DNA from: Gemmatimonadaceae bacterium
GTDB taxonomy: Bacteria; Gemmatimonadota; Gemmatimonadetes; Gemmatimonadales; Gemmatimonadaceae
Reading direction: 5' to 3'
DNA length: 64,000 bases
NCBI GenBank assembly: GCA_022843265.1
Contig: JALHNZ010000002.1
Coordinates: 107,744-171,743, forward strand
In this document: piece by piece, positions 35,036 to 45,011 of the stretch
Layout of the letters: each line of letters starts with the position of its first letter
Position numbering within the stretch: position 1 is the stretch's first letter
Program-made: the position numbers and the translations under genes
Notes under the pieces: model-generated
Database searches by the model: none
Seen by the model: the letters and a program-made list of their open reading frames with translations, nothing else
What the model was told of the DNA's origin: nothing

Positions 35036-38000
35036 TTACTGCCGCATGCCAGCGGCGGACTTTGGTACTTCGTAGGCCCACGGCTGACGCACAAGCGCTC
35101 GCTTGCGCGGATAAAGTTCATCGAGCGAGTCGCCATCGTACAACCGGCCGTTCATCATCACCATACGAATTGAGTTCGTATTGCGAATGTTGGTGAGTGG
35201 GTCGCGATCGAGCACGAGCAGGTCGGCAAACTTGCCAGGCTCCAGTGAGCCAACGCTTTCGCCGAGTCCGATCGCTTCGGCGCCAACAATCGTGGCGGCT
35301 TTGAGCGCGTCATGCTCCGGCATACCGCCACTCTGCACGAGCCACAGCTCCCAGTGCATGCCCAGACCCTGCAACTGTCCGTGGCTGCCCACGCCAATCT
35401 TGCCACCTGCGGCCACAGTTTTTGCGAGATCTTCTGCGTGCTGCCACATCGCGTATTCCTCTTTGACCGCGAATCCAGCGGGGCCAGGTGCATTGCCCGT
35501 TCCACGGCGTCGAACTTTGCCGTCAAAATCCACGGGGTGCGTGAAACGGCGCAGTTTGGTGTCGCTCAACAAATCTTCGCTCTGGTAGAACCAGCCTTCG
35601 CCAAACGGTCCGCCGTATTCCACGACGAGCGTGGGTGAGTTCACCGTTTTCGTCGCCGTGTACCACGCGTACACATCGTCAAACTTTGGTGTGATTGGCA
35701 GCGTGTGTTCAATGCCGGGGTAGCCGTCAATGCCATGCGTGAGATTCAACTTGTGATCAAGACCACCTTCGGTGGTGGGCATGATCCCAAGTTCTTTCGC
35801 CGCCATGATAATCCACTGGCGCTGCTGACGATTGCCACTCATGTACATCTTGAGCGTCTTGGTGTCGTAGTACGTGGCATACCGCGACATGATCTCGCGA
35901 GCATGATCGAGGTCACGCACCGGTTCAGCGCTGAATACACCAGGACCCGTAGTGTAAATGCGCGGACCGATCATGGCACCGGATTCCACCTGATCACTGT
36001 AGCTCAGGAAGTCAGTCGTCGCGGTTTGTGGATCGCGCGTTGTGGTCGTTCCGTACGCGAGCGTCGCCAGATATTGCCACGTTTGCGTGTTGTGAATTTG
36101 CGGCGTGAGCCACTGTGGATGGTAGTGTGTATCCACCAGGCCCGGCATGATCACCTTGCCGCTGACATCCATAATCTCCGCGCCATCAGGAATTGTCACG
36201 CTGCCGCGTGCGCCGACCGCTACGATGTGGCGATCACGAATCACAATGTCGGCATTCTCAATAATTTCATTGCCCTTCATCGTGATGGTTTTCGCGCCGC
36301 GAAGTACCAGCACGCCGCGCGGTTGATCACGTGTGCCAGTCACGGCGATACGGCGTTCGTCAGGCTTGTATCCAGGCTTGTCCTTCTTGGTCGTGTCAGC
36401 CTTGGCAATGGAGTCAGCACGCGCCAGGCTGTCCTTCTTGGTGGAATCCGCACGCACCATGGCCACACGACGCGCGTCAACTTTGAGCGAATCGTCAACC
36501 ACTTTGGCGCGATCGAGATCGTACGTCCACATGGCGTTGCCAAGCGACCACATCACTTTCTTTCCGTCAGCACTCCACGCGGGGAACTCACCACCAACGG
36601 TGTTGAGCTTGCGCACCGGCACGGCAGCGGTGGCTGGGGCAATCACCGAGACCGTAGGTGGAGTACTACCGGCAACGGGCACCGTCACGGTGTACAGATC
36701 CATCCCCACCATCGCCAGCGCCTGATCACCGTCAGGCGCCATCATCACCAATCCCGCCGGACGCGGACGTGGCGGTGCAGGTTCGTTGTCATCCAGATGC
36801 GATGGCGCAAACATGCCAAAGCTGCGCGTGCCTTCGAAATCAATCGGTCGGGCACCACGTCCACCAATCCACTGCTGCGCCGCACGTGCGACCAGATCAG
36901 CGTCCAGTCCAATCGCGCCTCCCGCGCCTGGAGGAAGCGGACCAGTGACACGCAAATGCACTTTGAGATCGGTGCCGTCCCATCGGAACGACTGCAATCC
37001 ATCGCCGTACGCAAAAATGCGATCCGCATCTTTCGTAAAGTGTGGATTGCCCAGCCCGCCCGTTGGCATGATGCGCGTGACGTTACCGCCCGCCGCAGGC
37101 ACCCACACGAACTCGGCCGATGCAGGACCAAAGAACGCGCCGCCTGCTTCTTGCATTTCGCGCGCCGCAGCGCGCACGGCAACAATACGATCTCCCTTGG
37201 GTGACCACGACACATCATTGAACAGCGCACCAGACGTCAGCGTGGTCACCGACCAGCTGGTGGAGCGCGCGCTACGTGCTGCCTTGCGAATGGACCCACC
37301 GGTTGCGTCGTGCCACGTCACGTACGCGAGGCTCAAGCCGTCGGGCGACCACGACGGATTAAACTCACCCACCGTGTCGCGAGAGATGCGTGTAGGTGTG
37401 CCGCTCGGCAGATCCACCACGTACACACGATCCAGCGACACGAAGGCCAGTTGTTTGCCATCGGGTGACGGCGCGAGATCGCGGATCTGGCGCGCTGTAA
37501 ACGACGCCGACGTGTCAATCGCGTACTTGAAGTTCACTTCCGGTCCCATCTCCAACTTCACTTCGGCTTCAAATGGAATCTTGGACGGCGCCGACTTGTC
37601 CACCGGCACGCGCCAGATCTCTCCACCGTACGACACCACGACCGCGCGCGAATCGGGCGTAAACGAATAACCCGGATACGCATCCAATGGCGCGCGCGAC
37701 TCCATGTCGTCACGCTGCACTGGGAAGGCCAGCCACTCCTCAGCCTGCGTTTCGAGATTGCGAATGCGCAATCCGGTCTTGGTTTCAAAGCGCGTGCCGT
37801 ACACCAGATACGTACCATCGGGTGACAGTGCCGGGCGGAAACCAGATCCGAAACGCGTGCTCATCTGAGAGGTGCGACCGGTTTCTTTGTCCCAGACATG
37901 CAACTGGTACTGCGGACCAAGTGCGTTGTATTGCCAGTCACCCGTACGCGCAGCAAACCACATGTACCGCGGATCCTTGCCAAACGCCGCACCCATCATT

Positions 38001-38569
38001 TTCAGCGTGGGTGGAGCGGCGGGCTCGGTGGTGAGTGGAAGTCCACTGCCACCATCAACGTGATACATCCACAGTTTGGCCACGCCGCCAAGTCCGCCGG
38101 ACTTTGACGCCACGATGTATTTGCCATCGGGCGTGAACTCCGGCGACACGTACAGGTTGTTGTTGCCCGTGGTGAGTTGCACCGTGTCTGTGCCATCTGC
38201 TTTCATGTGCCAGACATTGTCTCCACCCGATCGATCGCTCACGAACACAATGCGCGAACCATCGGGTGAAAATCTCGGCTGGACATCGTATGCCATGCCG
38301 CTGGTAATACGTGTGGCTTTACCGCCAGTCATGGGCAACGTGTACAAATCGCCGAGCAAGTCGAACACCAGAGTCGTACCATCCGGCGACACATCAAGCG
38401 ACAGCCACGTCCCCTTGGTCGTGGTAAACGTGTGACTGCGCTCCGCCTTGAGCGGGAGGGACACTGGCTTGGCGGCGGGTGCCTGCGCGTGCAGTGTTGC
38501 AGCGCCGAACAGCGCGAGAGCTGAGAGGGCGGCGAGACCGCCGCGCGGGACAATCGATGTAGGGGTCAT
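35036..38569 (-). CDS. Exported TolB-like beta-propeller / amidohydrolase fusion
   Basis: 1177 residues with a signal peptide (AALSALALFGAATLHAQA). Residues about 40-690 hold repeated WD40-like/TolB blades of the form 'FSPDGSRIVFVSDRSGG' and 'LSPDGTYLVYGT'. A charged low-complexity linker (KKDSLARADSIAKADTTKK) follows at about 720-745. The amidohydrolase domain runs from about 765: KVIMPGLVDTHYHPQW carries the metal ligands His815-x-His817, then VGSHGQLQGLGMHWELWLV and GKFADLLVLDRDPL. Such propeller-amidohydrolases are common exported hydrolases in soil bacteria; the substrate is unknown. Confidence 0.9.
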   Translation of the reverse strand: MTPTSIVPRGGLAALSALALFGAATLHAQAPAAKPVSLPLKAERSHTFTTTKGTWLSLDVSPDGTTLVFDLLGDLYTLPMTGGKATRITSGMAYDVQPRFSPDGSRIVFVSDRSGGDNVWHMKADGTDTVQLTTGNNNLYVSPEFTPDGKYIVASKSGGLGGVAKLWMYHVDGGSGLPLTTEPAAPPTLKMMGAAFGKDPRYMWFAARTGDWQYNALGPQYQLHVWDKETGRTSQMSTRFGSGFRPALSPDGTYLVYGTRFETKTGLRIRNLETQAEEWLAFPVQRDDMESRAPLDAYPGYSFTPDSRAVVVSYGGEIWRVPVDKSAPSKIPFEAEVKLEMGPEVNFKYAIDTSASFTARQIRDLAPSPDGKQLAFVSLDRVYVVDLPSGTPTRISRDTVGEFNPSWSPDGLSLAYVTWHDATGGSIRKAARSARSTSWSVTTLTSGALFNDVSWSPKGDRIVAVRAAAREMQEAGGAFFGPASAEFVWVPAAGGNVTRIMPTGGLGNPHFTKDADRIFAYGDGLQSFRWDGTDLKVHLRVTGPLPPGAGGAIGLDADLVARAAQQWIGGRGARPIDFEGTRSFGMFAPSHLDDNEPAPPRPRPAGLVMMAPDGDQALAMVGMDLYTVTVPVAGSTPPTVSVIAPATAAVPVRKLNTVGGEFPAWSADGKKVMWSLGNAMWTYDLDRAKVVDDSLKVDARRVAMVRADSTKKDSLARADSIAKADTTKKDKPGYKPDERRIAVTGTRDQPRGVLVLRGAKTITMKGNEIIENADIVIRDRHIVAVGARGSVTIPDGAEIMDVSGKVIMPGLVDTHYHPQWLTPQIHNTQTWQYLATLAYGTTTTRDPQTATTDFLSYSDQVESGAMIGPRIYTTGPGVFSAEPVRDLDHAREIMSRYATYYDTKTLKMYMSGNRQQRQWIIMAAKELGIMPTTEGGLDHKLNLTHGIDGYPGIEHTLPITPKFDDVYAWYTATKTVNSPTLVVEYGGPFGEGWFYQSEDLLSDTKLRRFTHPVDFDGKVRRRGTGNAPGPAGFAVKEEYAMWQHAEDLAKTVAAGGKIGVGSHGQLQGLGMHWELWLVQSGGMPEHDALKAATIVGAEAIGLGESVGSLEPGKFADLLVLDRDPLTNIRNTNSIRMVMMNGRLYDGDSLDELYPRKRALVRQPWAYEVPKSAAGMRQ

Positions 38570-38611
38570 CAGTTATTCTGGACCCCGGGTCCCCGTTTGC
38601 GCCAGAGCTGG

Positions 38612-39322
38612 TCAGGTGGTGCGCACAAACTGAAGTGTCAGCAAGCGGGGCGGCACCTGTTGCAGCTGAGGCTCCTCCAGCCACTCGCCCATGTGACGAA
38701 GCGTAAAGCCGGCGCTGATCGCGCTGTTCACGTATTCGCTGATCGTGTGCGTGAAGGCTGGCACATACACCACGTCACCGGTGCTCACATCGGTGAAATG
38801 TGCCTGCGCACCCCGCAGCTGTCGGGCGGGATGCAACTCACTCAGAAACATTTTGCCGCCGCGTCGAAGCACGCGAGCACATTCGCGAAACATCGGCGCA
38901 AGATCCTGAATGTGTTCGAGCACCAGATTCCCGACCACCAGATCCATCGCGCCGTCCGTAACCGGCCAGGGGTTCAACAAGTCGTGCCGCACGAACGAGA
39001 CGTGTGCCGCCGAGACGCGCGCGCCCGCCGCGGCCAGCATGCCCTCGGAAACATCGAGTGCCGTGACCGTGCGACAGTTGGCCGCCAGCCACTCCGTGTT
39101 CTTGCCGGTTCCGCAGCCCAGCTCGAGCACCGCGCGACCACGAATGCTTGGACCGTGCGTTCGCAGGATCACCGCGTCGAGATCGCGCGTGTGGTTGTCC
39201 TGCGAATCGTACGTCTTGGCCCACCTGTCGTACGCTTGAGCAACGCGTTGTGTCGTTGACGCGTCATGTTCGGCACTGAAAGTGGTGTGCCGAGTTGCGG
39301 AGAAGTCATCACGGATGCGCAT
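38612..39322 (-). CDS. Class I SAM-dependent methyltransferase
   Basis: 236 residues. AYDRWAKTYDSQDNH at the start, then motif I VLELGCGTGKNTEWLA, VTALDVSEGMLAAA (acidic SAM-binding loop), DLVVGNLVLEHIQDLAP (motif IV/post) and ARVLRRGGKMFLSELHPARQ (motif V). These match the UbiE/BioC-like methyltransferase group. The C-terminus (FTLRHMGEWLEEPQLQQ) is short. The substrate cannot be told. It has a predicted leaderless promoter and is divergent from the DoxX-like gene with a 58-base gap. Confidence 0.88.
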   Translation of the reverse strand: MRIRDDFSATRHTTFSAEHDASTTQRVAQAYDRWAKTYDSQDNHTRDLDAVILRTHGPSIRGRAVLELGCGTGKNTEWLAANCRTVTALDVSEGMLAAAGARVSAAHVSFVRHDLLNPWPVTDGAMDLVVGNLVLEHIQDLAPMFRECARVLRRGGKMFLSELHPARQLRGAQAHFTDVSTGDVVYVPAFTHTISEYVNSAISAGFTLRHMGEWLEEPQLQQVPPRLLTLQFVRTT

Positions 39323-39328
39323 GATCGG

Positions 39329-39334
39329 AAGCTA
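39329..39334 (-). promoter_or_regulatory. Predicted -10 hexamer TAGCTT, leaderless start of the methyltransferase
   Basis: Reads TAGCTT-N6-ATG on the minus strand, the same hexamer and spacing as at 34636. Confidence 0.45.
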
Positions 39335-39380
39335 TACCCATAATCACGGCGCAAAACTGTCAACGCGTTTTCTTTACCCG

Positions 39381-40049
39381 ATGGTGGCACTCGCGAGTGA
39401 CGGGGAAACCCGGCCCCCCGCCGCGGCTCGACGCATTGTGCCGCTTTACCGGCTGGCCATTATCTCCCGTCTCTTGCTCGCGCTCGCCTTTATTCCGACG
39501 GGTTTGGTGAAGGTGCTGGGACAACGTTTCACCGTGCTGGGCACAGACCACCCGGTCGGCGCTTTCTTTGAGGCCATGTACCAGACGGGACCATATTGGA
39601 ATTTCCTCGGTTGGGGGCAAGTGGTGTCCGGCGTGCTCATTCTTATTCCGGTCACGTCAACACTGGGCGCGGTGATGTTCTTTCCAATCATTTTGAACAT
39701 CACCGTGCTTACGTGGGCCATTCAGTTTCAGGGCACCGTCTACGTGACGGCGTTGATGCTGCTCGCCAATGCGTTTCTGCTCTGCTGGGACTACGATCGC
39801 TGGCGCAGCATTCTGTTCGCACCGGCTCACCTACCGCGTCCGGTAGCGCCGCCAATGCCGTTGCTTGAGCGTGCGGGATACGCGATCGGCGGCGCGGCCG
39901 CCATGGTGATCGTGTTCTCCTCCCGAGGGTTCGCGAGTCGACCCATGGCCGAAGTCATGTTCTTCGTTGGGGTGTTCGCCGCACTGTTGGTGCTGGTGGG
40001 CTGGGTGCAGGCCGCTCGGCGGTCCCCGGAGCCCGGGATAATCCCGTGA
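39381..40049 (+). CDS. DoxX-like integral membrane protein
   Basis: 222 residues with about five hydrophobic helices. ISRLLLALAFIPTGLVKVLGQRF near the start is the DoxX signature, with the early arginine and 'P.G..K..G'. WGQVVSGVLILIP follows. The helices continue to the C-terminus, which ends in a short polar tail. DoxX-family proteins are associated with quinone/thiosulfate oxidation or redox homeostasis, but many members are uncharacterised. The ATG at 39381 was chosen since earlier codons antisense the methyltransferase start. Confidence 0.75.
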   Translation: MVALASDGETRPPAAARRIVPLYRLAIISRLLLALAFIPTGLVKVLGQRFTVLGTDHPVGAFFEAMYQTGPYWNFLGWGQVVSGVLILIPVTSTLGAVMFFPIILNITVLTWAIQFQGTVYVTALMLLANAFLLCWDYDRWRSILFAPAHLPRPVAPPMPLLERAGYAIGGAAAMVIVFSSRGFASRPMAEVMFFVGVFAALLVLVGWVQAARRSPEPGIIP

Positions 40050-40155
40050 AAACGTACCATTCGTGCGGCGCTGCAACGCGTGACGCAGCATGACCGAGAC
40101 GCGAATCAAACGCGCTTAATTGCGCGGCGCGTGGGAGCGGGAGAGATTCTTCCTT

Positions 40156-41478
40156 GTGACAACTCCCCTGACTCCCCGTCGCGCTCACCTGATCACCGTA
40201 CGGCGCAGCTCGCCACTCGACGAATCCCGAGAGGCGTCGCTGCGTCAGCTGTTTCAGTTGACGTTGTGGGTCTGGACTCCCGTGCTGGCGGCATCGCTCT
40301 TTCTGCGTTGGGACGAATACCGCGTCCAACCGCTCATGTGGCCGATCGTGCCGCTGTCCATTCTGGGCGCCCTCATGCTTCGGGAGTGGCCGCTGCGTTC
40401 GCCTCGCGTACGTGCGGCCGCTTATCTGCTCTGCGTTACGCTTGCGATCTCGCTTTCTCTGGTCATGAACGGACCTCTAGCGGTCAACGTGTCAGCACTG
40501 GCGGTCACGTTGCTCGTAGCGGTGCTCTTTTTCGGACCGCGTGCGTTGATTGTTGGATTGGTGCTCGCCACCGCGGCGACCGTGAGTGGCTTTTATTTCG
40601 CGCACCGCGGAGTGCTGCCACCCACTCAGGTGACGGCAGTGCAGACCACTGGCTACCGTGTACTGGAGCTGTTCTTTGTATTCGGCGGTTTGTGGTTTGC
40701 CGGCTTCATCGTGGTGACGACCACCGAGATCTATCGACGCGCGGCGGCGGAGCTCGAAGAGCAGCAAGACGCGCTGCTCGCGATGCAAGCCGAAGCGGAA
40801 TCGATGCAACGTCGGGAGTTGGTCGCCACGCTCGCGACCGGTGTGGCGCACGATCTCGCGAACATGGTGCAGGTAATGACTGCCAGCGCCGAGTTGCTTG
40901 AGGGCACCAGCGATCACCCTGATGCCGCCGATGCGTTGCAAGACATGAAGGAGGTCGGCACGCAGGCCGGCACACTGGTTCGCAGTTTGCTCTCCGTGGG
41001 TCGCGGGACCAGCGCCACGCCCTCCGCCGTGGACGTGCGCGCGTTCTTTGCACATCTCGAGACTTTGTTACCACCCATCCTGACGCGTCGCATTCTGATT
41101 TCGTTTGATCACCGCGCCTCGCGTCCGATCATGGGCGTGGCGAGCCGACTTGAGCAAGCGATTCTCAATCTTGCGTTTAACGCGCGCGATGCGATGCCAG
41201 GCGGCGGGACACTCGTGATCAGCGCCAGTGATCGACAACCGACGCCCACGTCGGGTCAGAGTATCGTGCTGGAGGTCCGCGACTCCGGCGTCGGCATGTC
41301 GGAAGAAACGCGTCAGCGAATTTTTGAACCGTTCTTCAGCAGCAAGGAAAACAACCGTGGCTCCGGCGTTGGACTGACCGTTGTGTCACGCATTGTGCAG
41401 GATCTCGGCGGCAGCATCGAAGTCGACAGCAAGATTGGCGAGGGTACCGCCGTTCGCCTCATTCTTCCAGCGGCCTGA
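40156..41478 (+). CDS. Membrane sensor histidine kinase
   Basis: 440 residues from a GTG with GGAGAG about ten bases upstream. Six hydrophobic helices (about 35-190) form an MASE-like membrane sensor without a large periplasmic loop. A coiled coil (YRRAAAELEEQQDALLAMQA) leads to the HisKA-like helix with His232 in GVAHDLANMVQV. The ATPase domain has NARDAMPGGG, DSGVGMSEE and GSGVGLTVVSR. No receiver domain or adjacent response regulator is present. It overlaps the convergent meh gene by 20 bases, which may be coincidence. Confidence 0.88.
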   Translation: MTTPLTPRRAHLITVRRSSPLDESREASLRQLFQLTLWVWTPVLAASLFLRWDEYRVQPLMWPIVPLSILGALMLREWPLRSPRVRAAAYLLCVTLAISLSLVMNGPLAVNVSALAVTLLVAVLFFGPRALIVGLVLATAATVSGFYFAHRGVLPPTQVTAVQTTGYRVLELFFVFGGLWFAGFIVVTTTEIYRRAAAELEEQQDALLAMQAEAESMQRRELVATLATGVAHDLANMVQVMTASAELLEGTSDHPDAADALQDMKEVGTQAGTLVRSLLSVGRGTSATPSAVDVRAFFAHLETLLPPILTRRILISFDHRASRPIMGVASRLEQAILNLAFNARDAMPGGGTLVISASDRQPTPTSGQSIVLEVRDSGVGMSEETRQRIFEPFFSSKENNRGSGVGLTVVSRIVQDLGGSIEVDSKIGEGTAVRLILPAA

Positions 41479-42355
41479 CGTCAAACGCCGCATCAGCCCG
41501 GATTGCCGTGGCACTGTCGGGCCCGATCGCTTCAAGCGTGGTGACATTGTCCGCCGCGATTGCCTGGAGTCGGAACGCTGCGGTATCAAAGAGCGGCGAC
41601 ACACCACGAAAGCTGAACGACGTCATGGTGCGTGGTGCGCGCTGCGCACGCTCAGCCTCAGACACCTCGGACGATTGCGCCAGCTGCGAAAGCAACATGG
41701 CCGTGAGTGGTCCGTGAACCACGAGGCCGGGATACCCTTCTTCTTCGATCGCATACGCCCGATCGTAGTGAATGCGATGCGCATTGAAGGTGAGCGCCGA
41801 GAAACGAAAAAGCAGGCGTGAGTCGGCGTGCACATCGCGTATCACGGCACCAGCGGGCGGAGTGGACCACTCGCGCACATCCGGCGCGGCGACGTGCGCA
41901 CCAGCTTCGCGATACACGATGTCCTGCTCTTCCTCCACACACAGCGTTCCGTGCTGCATGAAGCGATAGCTCACCGTCACAAACGCCAGCGCGCCACTGC
42001 GTCCGCTCTTGAGCGAGACGCTTTTGATGGTCGCTTCACGCTCCGCGGGTGTGCCCAGCACGAGTGGTGCGTGAAAACTCACGCGGCTACCGGCAAACAT
42101 GCGGCGTGGGAACGTAATCGGCGGAAGAAATCCGCCGCGTGTTGGATGTCCATCGCGATCGAGGCGCGCCTGAGGCGCACGCGGCAAAAAGTAGAACCAG
42201 TGCCAGAGTGGCGGCAGCGCCTGACCGGCATGCAGCGCGTCGTCGTTCACATCGAACATGGCGGCCGCCGCCTGCGCCTGCGCTACCGCCAGATCGTCGC
42301 GTACGACTTCGCGTCGTCCAACCCAATTCGAAAGTTCAGCTGCGTCGTCGTTCAT
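41459..42355 (-). CDS. meh: Mesaconyl-C4-CoA hydratase-like (FAS1-like dehydratase/MaoC fold)
   Basis: 298 residues. Hydrates mesaconyl-C4-CoA to (S)-citramalyl-CoA in the second cycle of the 3-hydroxypropionate bi-cycle. The N-terminal half is a FAS1-like dehydratase (LPPLWHWFYFLPRAPQARLDRDGH, GGFLPPITFPRRMFAGSR). The C-terminal half is a hot-dog domain with FSALTFNAHRIHYDRAYA and GYPGLVVHGPLTAMLL, the Asp-His arrangement of the family. This two-part layout fits Meh and itaconyl-CoA hydratases. The assignment to Meh over itaconyl-CoA hydratase rests on its neighbours smtA-smtB-mct-mcl-mch, which it faces across 185 bases. Confidence 0.85.
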   Translation of the reverse strand: MNDDAAELSNWVGRREVVRDDLAVAQAQAAAAMFDVNDDALHAGQALPPLWHWFYFLPRAPQARLDRDGHPTRGGFLPPITFPRRMFAGSRVSFHAPLVLGTPAEREATIKSVSLKSGRSGALAFVTVSYRFMQHGTLCVEEEQDIVYREAGAHVAAPDVREWSTPPAGAVIRDVHADSRLLFRFSALTFNAHRIHYDRAYAIEEEGYPGLVVHGPLTAMLLSQLAQSSEVSEAERAQRAPRTMTSFSFRGVSPLFDTAAFRLQAIAADNVTTLEAIGPDSATAIRADAAFDVRPLEE

Positions 42356-42426
42356 GATGATGACGTGGGAACGGAGTTTCGCCTCTGTCGCGTTGATGTC
42401 GCAAGTGGTTTGGCGACGATCGGCCG

Positions 42427-42490
42427 GTCACTGCGCGTCACTGACAGATCTCTGCCTCAAACGTGGCGCAATTCGCCGTGATTCGCCATG
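42427..42490 (+). promoter_or_regulatory. Divergent regulatory region of the bi-cycle cluster with 10-bp-phased direct repeats
   Basis: In the 185 bases between meh and smtA, GTCACTG occurs at 42427 and 42437. ATTCGCCGTG at 42471 is directly followed by ATTCGCCATG at 42481. Both repeat periods are exactly 10 bases (one helical turn). A poor TAATTC -10 lies at 42513-42518 and the smtA ribosome site AAGGGG at 42530-42535. A regulator binding site is inferred, not shown. Confidence 0.35.
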
Positions 42491-42540
42491 ATTGCGAGGT
42501 CCCCGTGACACGTAATTCTGCGCCATGCTAAGGGGTGTTG

Positions 42541-43770
42541 GTGAGTACTTCTGAAGACACGACCGCGGCCGATCAACTGCCGCTGACTGGTATCCGCGTG
42601 CTCGATGTTGGCAACTTTCTCGCCGGTCCCTACGCCGCTTCGATTCTTGGTGAGTTCGGTGCGGAAGTGCTCAAAATCGAGCACCCGATTGCGGGCGATC
42701 CGATGCGACGATTCGGCACCCCGTCGCCACGCGCCGACGCCACACTCAAGTGGTTGAGCGAAGGACGCAATCGCAAATCGGTCACGCTTGATTTGCGACA
42801 GCCCGAAGGTGTCGAGCTGTTCCTGGCGTTGGTGCGCAAGTCGCACGTGCTGGTGGAGAACTTTCGACCGGGCACCATGGAAGAATGGGGACTGGGTTGG
42901 TCGGAAGTTCACGCCGCAAACCCGCGTCTCGTCATGCTGCGTGTGTCAGGATACGGTCAAACGGGACCGTATCGCCGGCGTTCCGGATTCGCGCACATTG
43001 CGCAGGCGTTTGGTGGACTGAACTATTTGTCAGGATTCCCGGGAGAAACCCCGGTGCTGCCGGGCACGGTGCCGCTTGGTGACTACATCGCCAGTTTGTT
43101 CGGGGCGATCGGCACGCTCATTGCGCTGCGTCATCAGGAGCAGACAGGGCGTGGACAAGTAGTCGACGTTGGAATCTATGAATCCGTATTTCGTGTGCTG
43201 GAAGAAATCGCAACCGCGTACGGCACATCGGGCAAGATTCGAGAGCGCGAAGGCTCGGGAAGTTTTGTCGCGGTGCCGCACGGACATTTTCGCACCTCCG
43301 ACGACAAGTGGATTGCGATTGCCTGCACCACCGACAAAATGTTTGAACGCTTATCGGTGGCCATGGGACAACCGCACCTCTCCTCGAGCAACTTGTATGG
43401 CGATCAGCGCAAGCGTCTCGCGGACCGTGATCGTGTCAATGCGATCGTGATTGACTGGGTGGGGTCGCTCACCCGAGACGAGGTGCTCACCAGGTGTCTC
43501 GCCGAGGAAGTACCCGTTGGCAAGGTGAATTCCATTGCCGACATTTTCGCCGACGAACAGTTTCAGGCGCGCGAGGATCTGGTGCATATGTCAGAGCCAG
43601 GCATTGACGATATCGTGATCCCAGGCGTCGTACCGCGACTTTCCAAAACGCCCGGTCGCATTACCAATCTTGGCCCGACACTCGGCAACGCCACCGACGA
43701 AGTCATGCGCGACTTGCTCGGCCTTGCCGCCGCCGAGATCGCCCGTCTGCGTTCGCAGCACATCATCTGA
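42541..43770 (+). CDS. smtA: Succinyl-CoA:L-malate CoA-transferase, SmtA-like subunit (family III)
   Basis: 409 residues from a GTG with AAGGGG five bases upstream. Family III CoA-transferase: [20 protein letters not shown] at the start, [24 protein letters not shown], and the catalytic Asp181 in PLGDYIASL. With SmtB it should move CoA from succinyl-CoA to L-malate, giving L-malyl-CoA for Mcl. It is clearly a paralogue of the next gene (same blocks [15 protein letters not shown] / [15 protein letters not shown]). Naming it SmtA rather than SmtB rests on gene order as in Chloroflexus and on the higher likeness of the second copy to SmtB. The alternative is a homodimeric CoA-transferase for citramalate or similar acids. 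Confidence 0.82.
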   Translation: MSTSEDTTAADQLPLTGIRVLDVGNFLAGPYAASILGEFGAEVLKIEHPIAGDPMRRFGTPSPRADATLKWLSEGRNRKSVTLDLRQPEGVELFLALVRKSHVLVENFRPGTMEEWGLGWSEVHAANPRLVMLRVSGYGQTGPYRRRSGFAHIAQAFGGLNYLSGFPGETPVLPGTVPLGDYIASLFGAIGTLIALRHQEQTGRGQVVDVGIYESVFRVLEEIATAYGTSGKIREREGSGSFVAVPHGHFRTSDDKWIAIACTTDKMFERLSVAMGQPHLSSSNLYGDQRKRLADRDRVNAIVIDWVGSLTRDEVLTRCLAEEVPVGKVNSIADIFADEQFQAREDLVHMSEPGIDDIVIPGVVPRLSKTPGRITNLGPTLGNATDEVMRDLLGLAAAEIARLRSQHII

Positions 43771-43781
43771 GTCGCCCTCGC

Positions 43782-45008
43782 ATGCATACGAGCAATCCGG
43801 ATACGAGCGCGCTGCCATTACATGGCATTCGCGTGGTTGATATTGCCACCATTATCGCGGCCCCGTTCTGTGCCACGCTGCTGGGCGAGTTTGGTGCGGA
43901 TGTGCTCAAGATTGAGCATCCACTGGGCGGTGACGGTCTGCGTCGCTTTGGAACGCCATCTCAACGTGGTGATACACTCACCTGGGTGAGCGAGGCGCGC
44001 AACAAACGTTCGGTGACGCTTGATCTGCGTCTTCCCGAAGGGGTGGCGCTATTCAAGGAAATCATCGCCAAGACCGATGTGTTGTGTGAAAACTTTCGCA
44101 CTGGCACACTGGAAAAGTGGGGGCTTGGCTGGGATGTGTTGCACGCCATCAATCCCCGGCTCGTGATGCTGCGCGTCACTGGCTACGGACAAACCGGCCC
44201 ATACAAGGATCGACCCGGATTCGCGCGCGTGGCACACGCTGTTGGTGGTATCGCGTATCTCGCGGGCATGCCTAAAGGCACGCCAGTGACACCCGGATCG
44301 ACAACGCTGGGTGACTACATGACTGGACTGTACGGATGTCTTGGCGTGCTGATGGCGCTCCGTCACCGCGATCAAACCGGTGAGGGGCAATACGTTGATG
44401 CCGCGCTGTATGAATCGGTGTTTCGCTGCACCGACGAACTGGCGCCGGCCTACAGTATGTACGGCATGGTGCGCGAGCGTATGGGCTCCTCGCACAACGA
44501 CTTTGCGTGTCCACATGGTCACTTCGCCACACGTGATGGCAAGTGGGTGGCCATTTCGTGTGCTACCGACAAATTGTTCTCGCGACTGGCCGCCGCGATG
44601 GGTCGACCCGAGCTCGCGTCCTCAAGCACATACGGGGAGCAGAAAGTTCGACTCGCACACTGCCACGCCGTGAATGAAATCGTGCGTGACTGGTGCGGTT
44701 CACTGACGCGAGAAGAAGTGCTCACCCGCTGTTACGCGACCGACACGCCGGCCGGTCCGCTCAACAACATCGCCGACATTTTTGGTGATCGTCAGTTTCA
44801 CGCGCGGCGCAACCTCGTGGCGATCGATGATCCCCTCACGGGAGAATCGATGGTGATTCCGTCACCGGTGCCCCTGCTCTCCGAGACGCCGGGCACCATT
44901 CGCAGTCTTGGCCCAACCCTCGGTCAGCACACGGACGAAGTGTTGCGCGACGTACTCGGGAAATCTGACGCCGATATTGCCGCGCTCCGTGCGCAGCGGG
45001 TGATCTGA
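43782..45008 (+). CDS. smtB: Succinyl-CoA:L-malate CoA-transferase, SmtB-like subunit (family III)
   Basis: 408 residues, 11 bases after smt[58 protein letters not shown], and catalytic Asp178 in [12 protein letters not shown]. The substrate-side region [20 protein letters not shown] is family-typical. Chloroflexus SmtB has very similar blocks throughout as far as I recall. The start ATG is unambiguous. Forms the probable heteromer with the upstream product; the two encode the same fold and most conserved motifs, indicating gene duplication. Confidence 0.85.
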   Translation: MHTSNPDTSALPLHGIRVVDIATIIAAPFCATLLGEFGADVLKIEHPLGGDGLRRFGTPSQRGDTLTWVSEARNKRSVTLDLRLPEGVALFKEIIAKTDVLCENFRTGTLEKWGLGWDVLHAINPRLVMLRVTGYGQTGPYKDRPGFARVAHAVGGIAYLAGMPKGTPVTPGSTTLGDYMTGLYGCLGVLMALRHRDQTGEGQYVDAALYESVFRCTDELAPAYSMYGMVRERMGSSHNDFACPHGHFATRDGKWVAISCATDKLFSRLAAAMGRPELASSSTYGEQKVRLAHCHAVNEIVRDWCGSLTREEVLTRCYATDTPAGPLNNIADIFGDRQFHARRNLVAIDDPLTGESMVIPSPVPLLSETPGTIRSLGPTLGQHTDEVLRDVLGKSDADIAALRAQRVI

Positions 45009-45011
45009 CAC

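Noticed and set aside
35705..37204. Long + strand open frame (499 codons) inside the amidohydrolase gene
   Set aside because: Antisense shadow: His/Arg-rich composition with no domain, while the minus-strand gene is a convincing propeller-amidohydrolase.
39381..41478. DoxX-like protein and histidine kinase as parts of the bi-cycle cluster
   Set aside because: They are on the other side of meh and convergent with it; nothing ties them functionally to CoA-ester chemistry.
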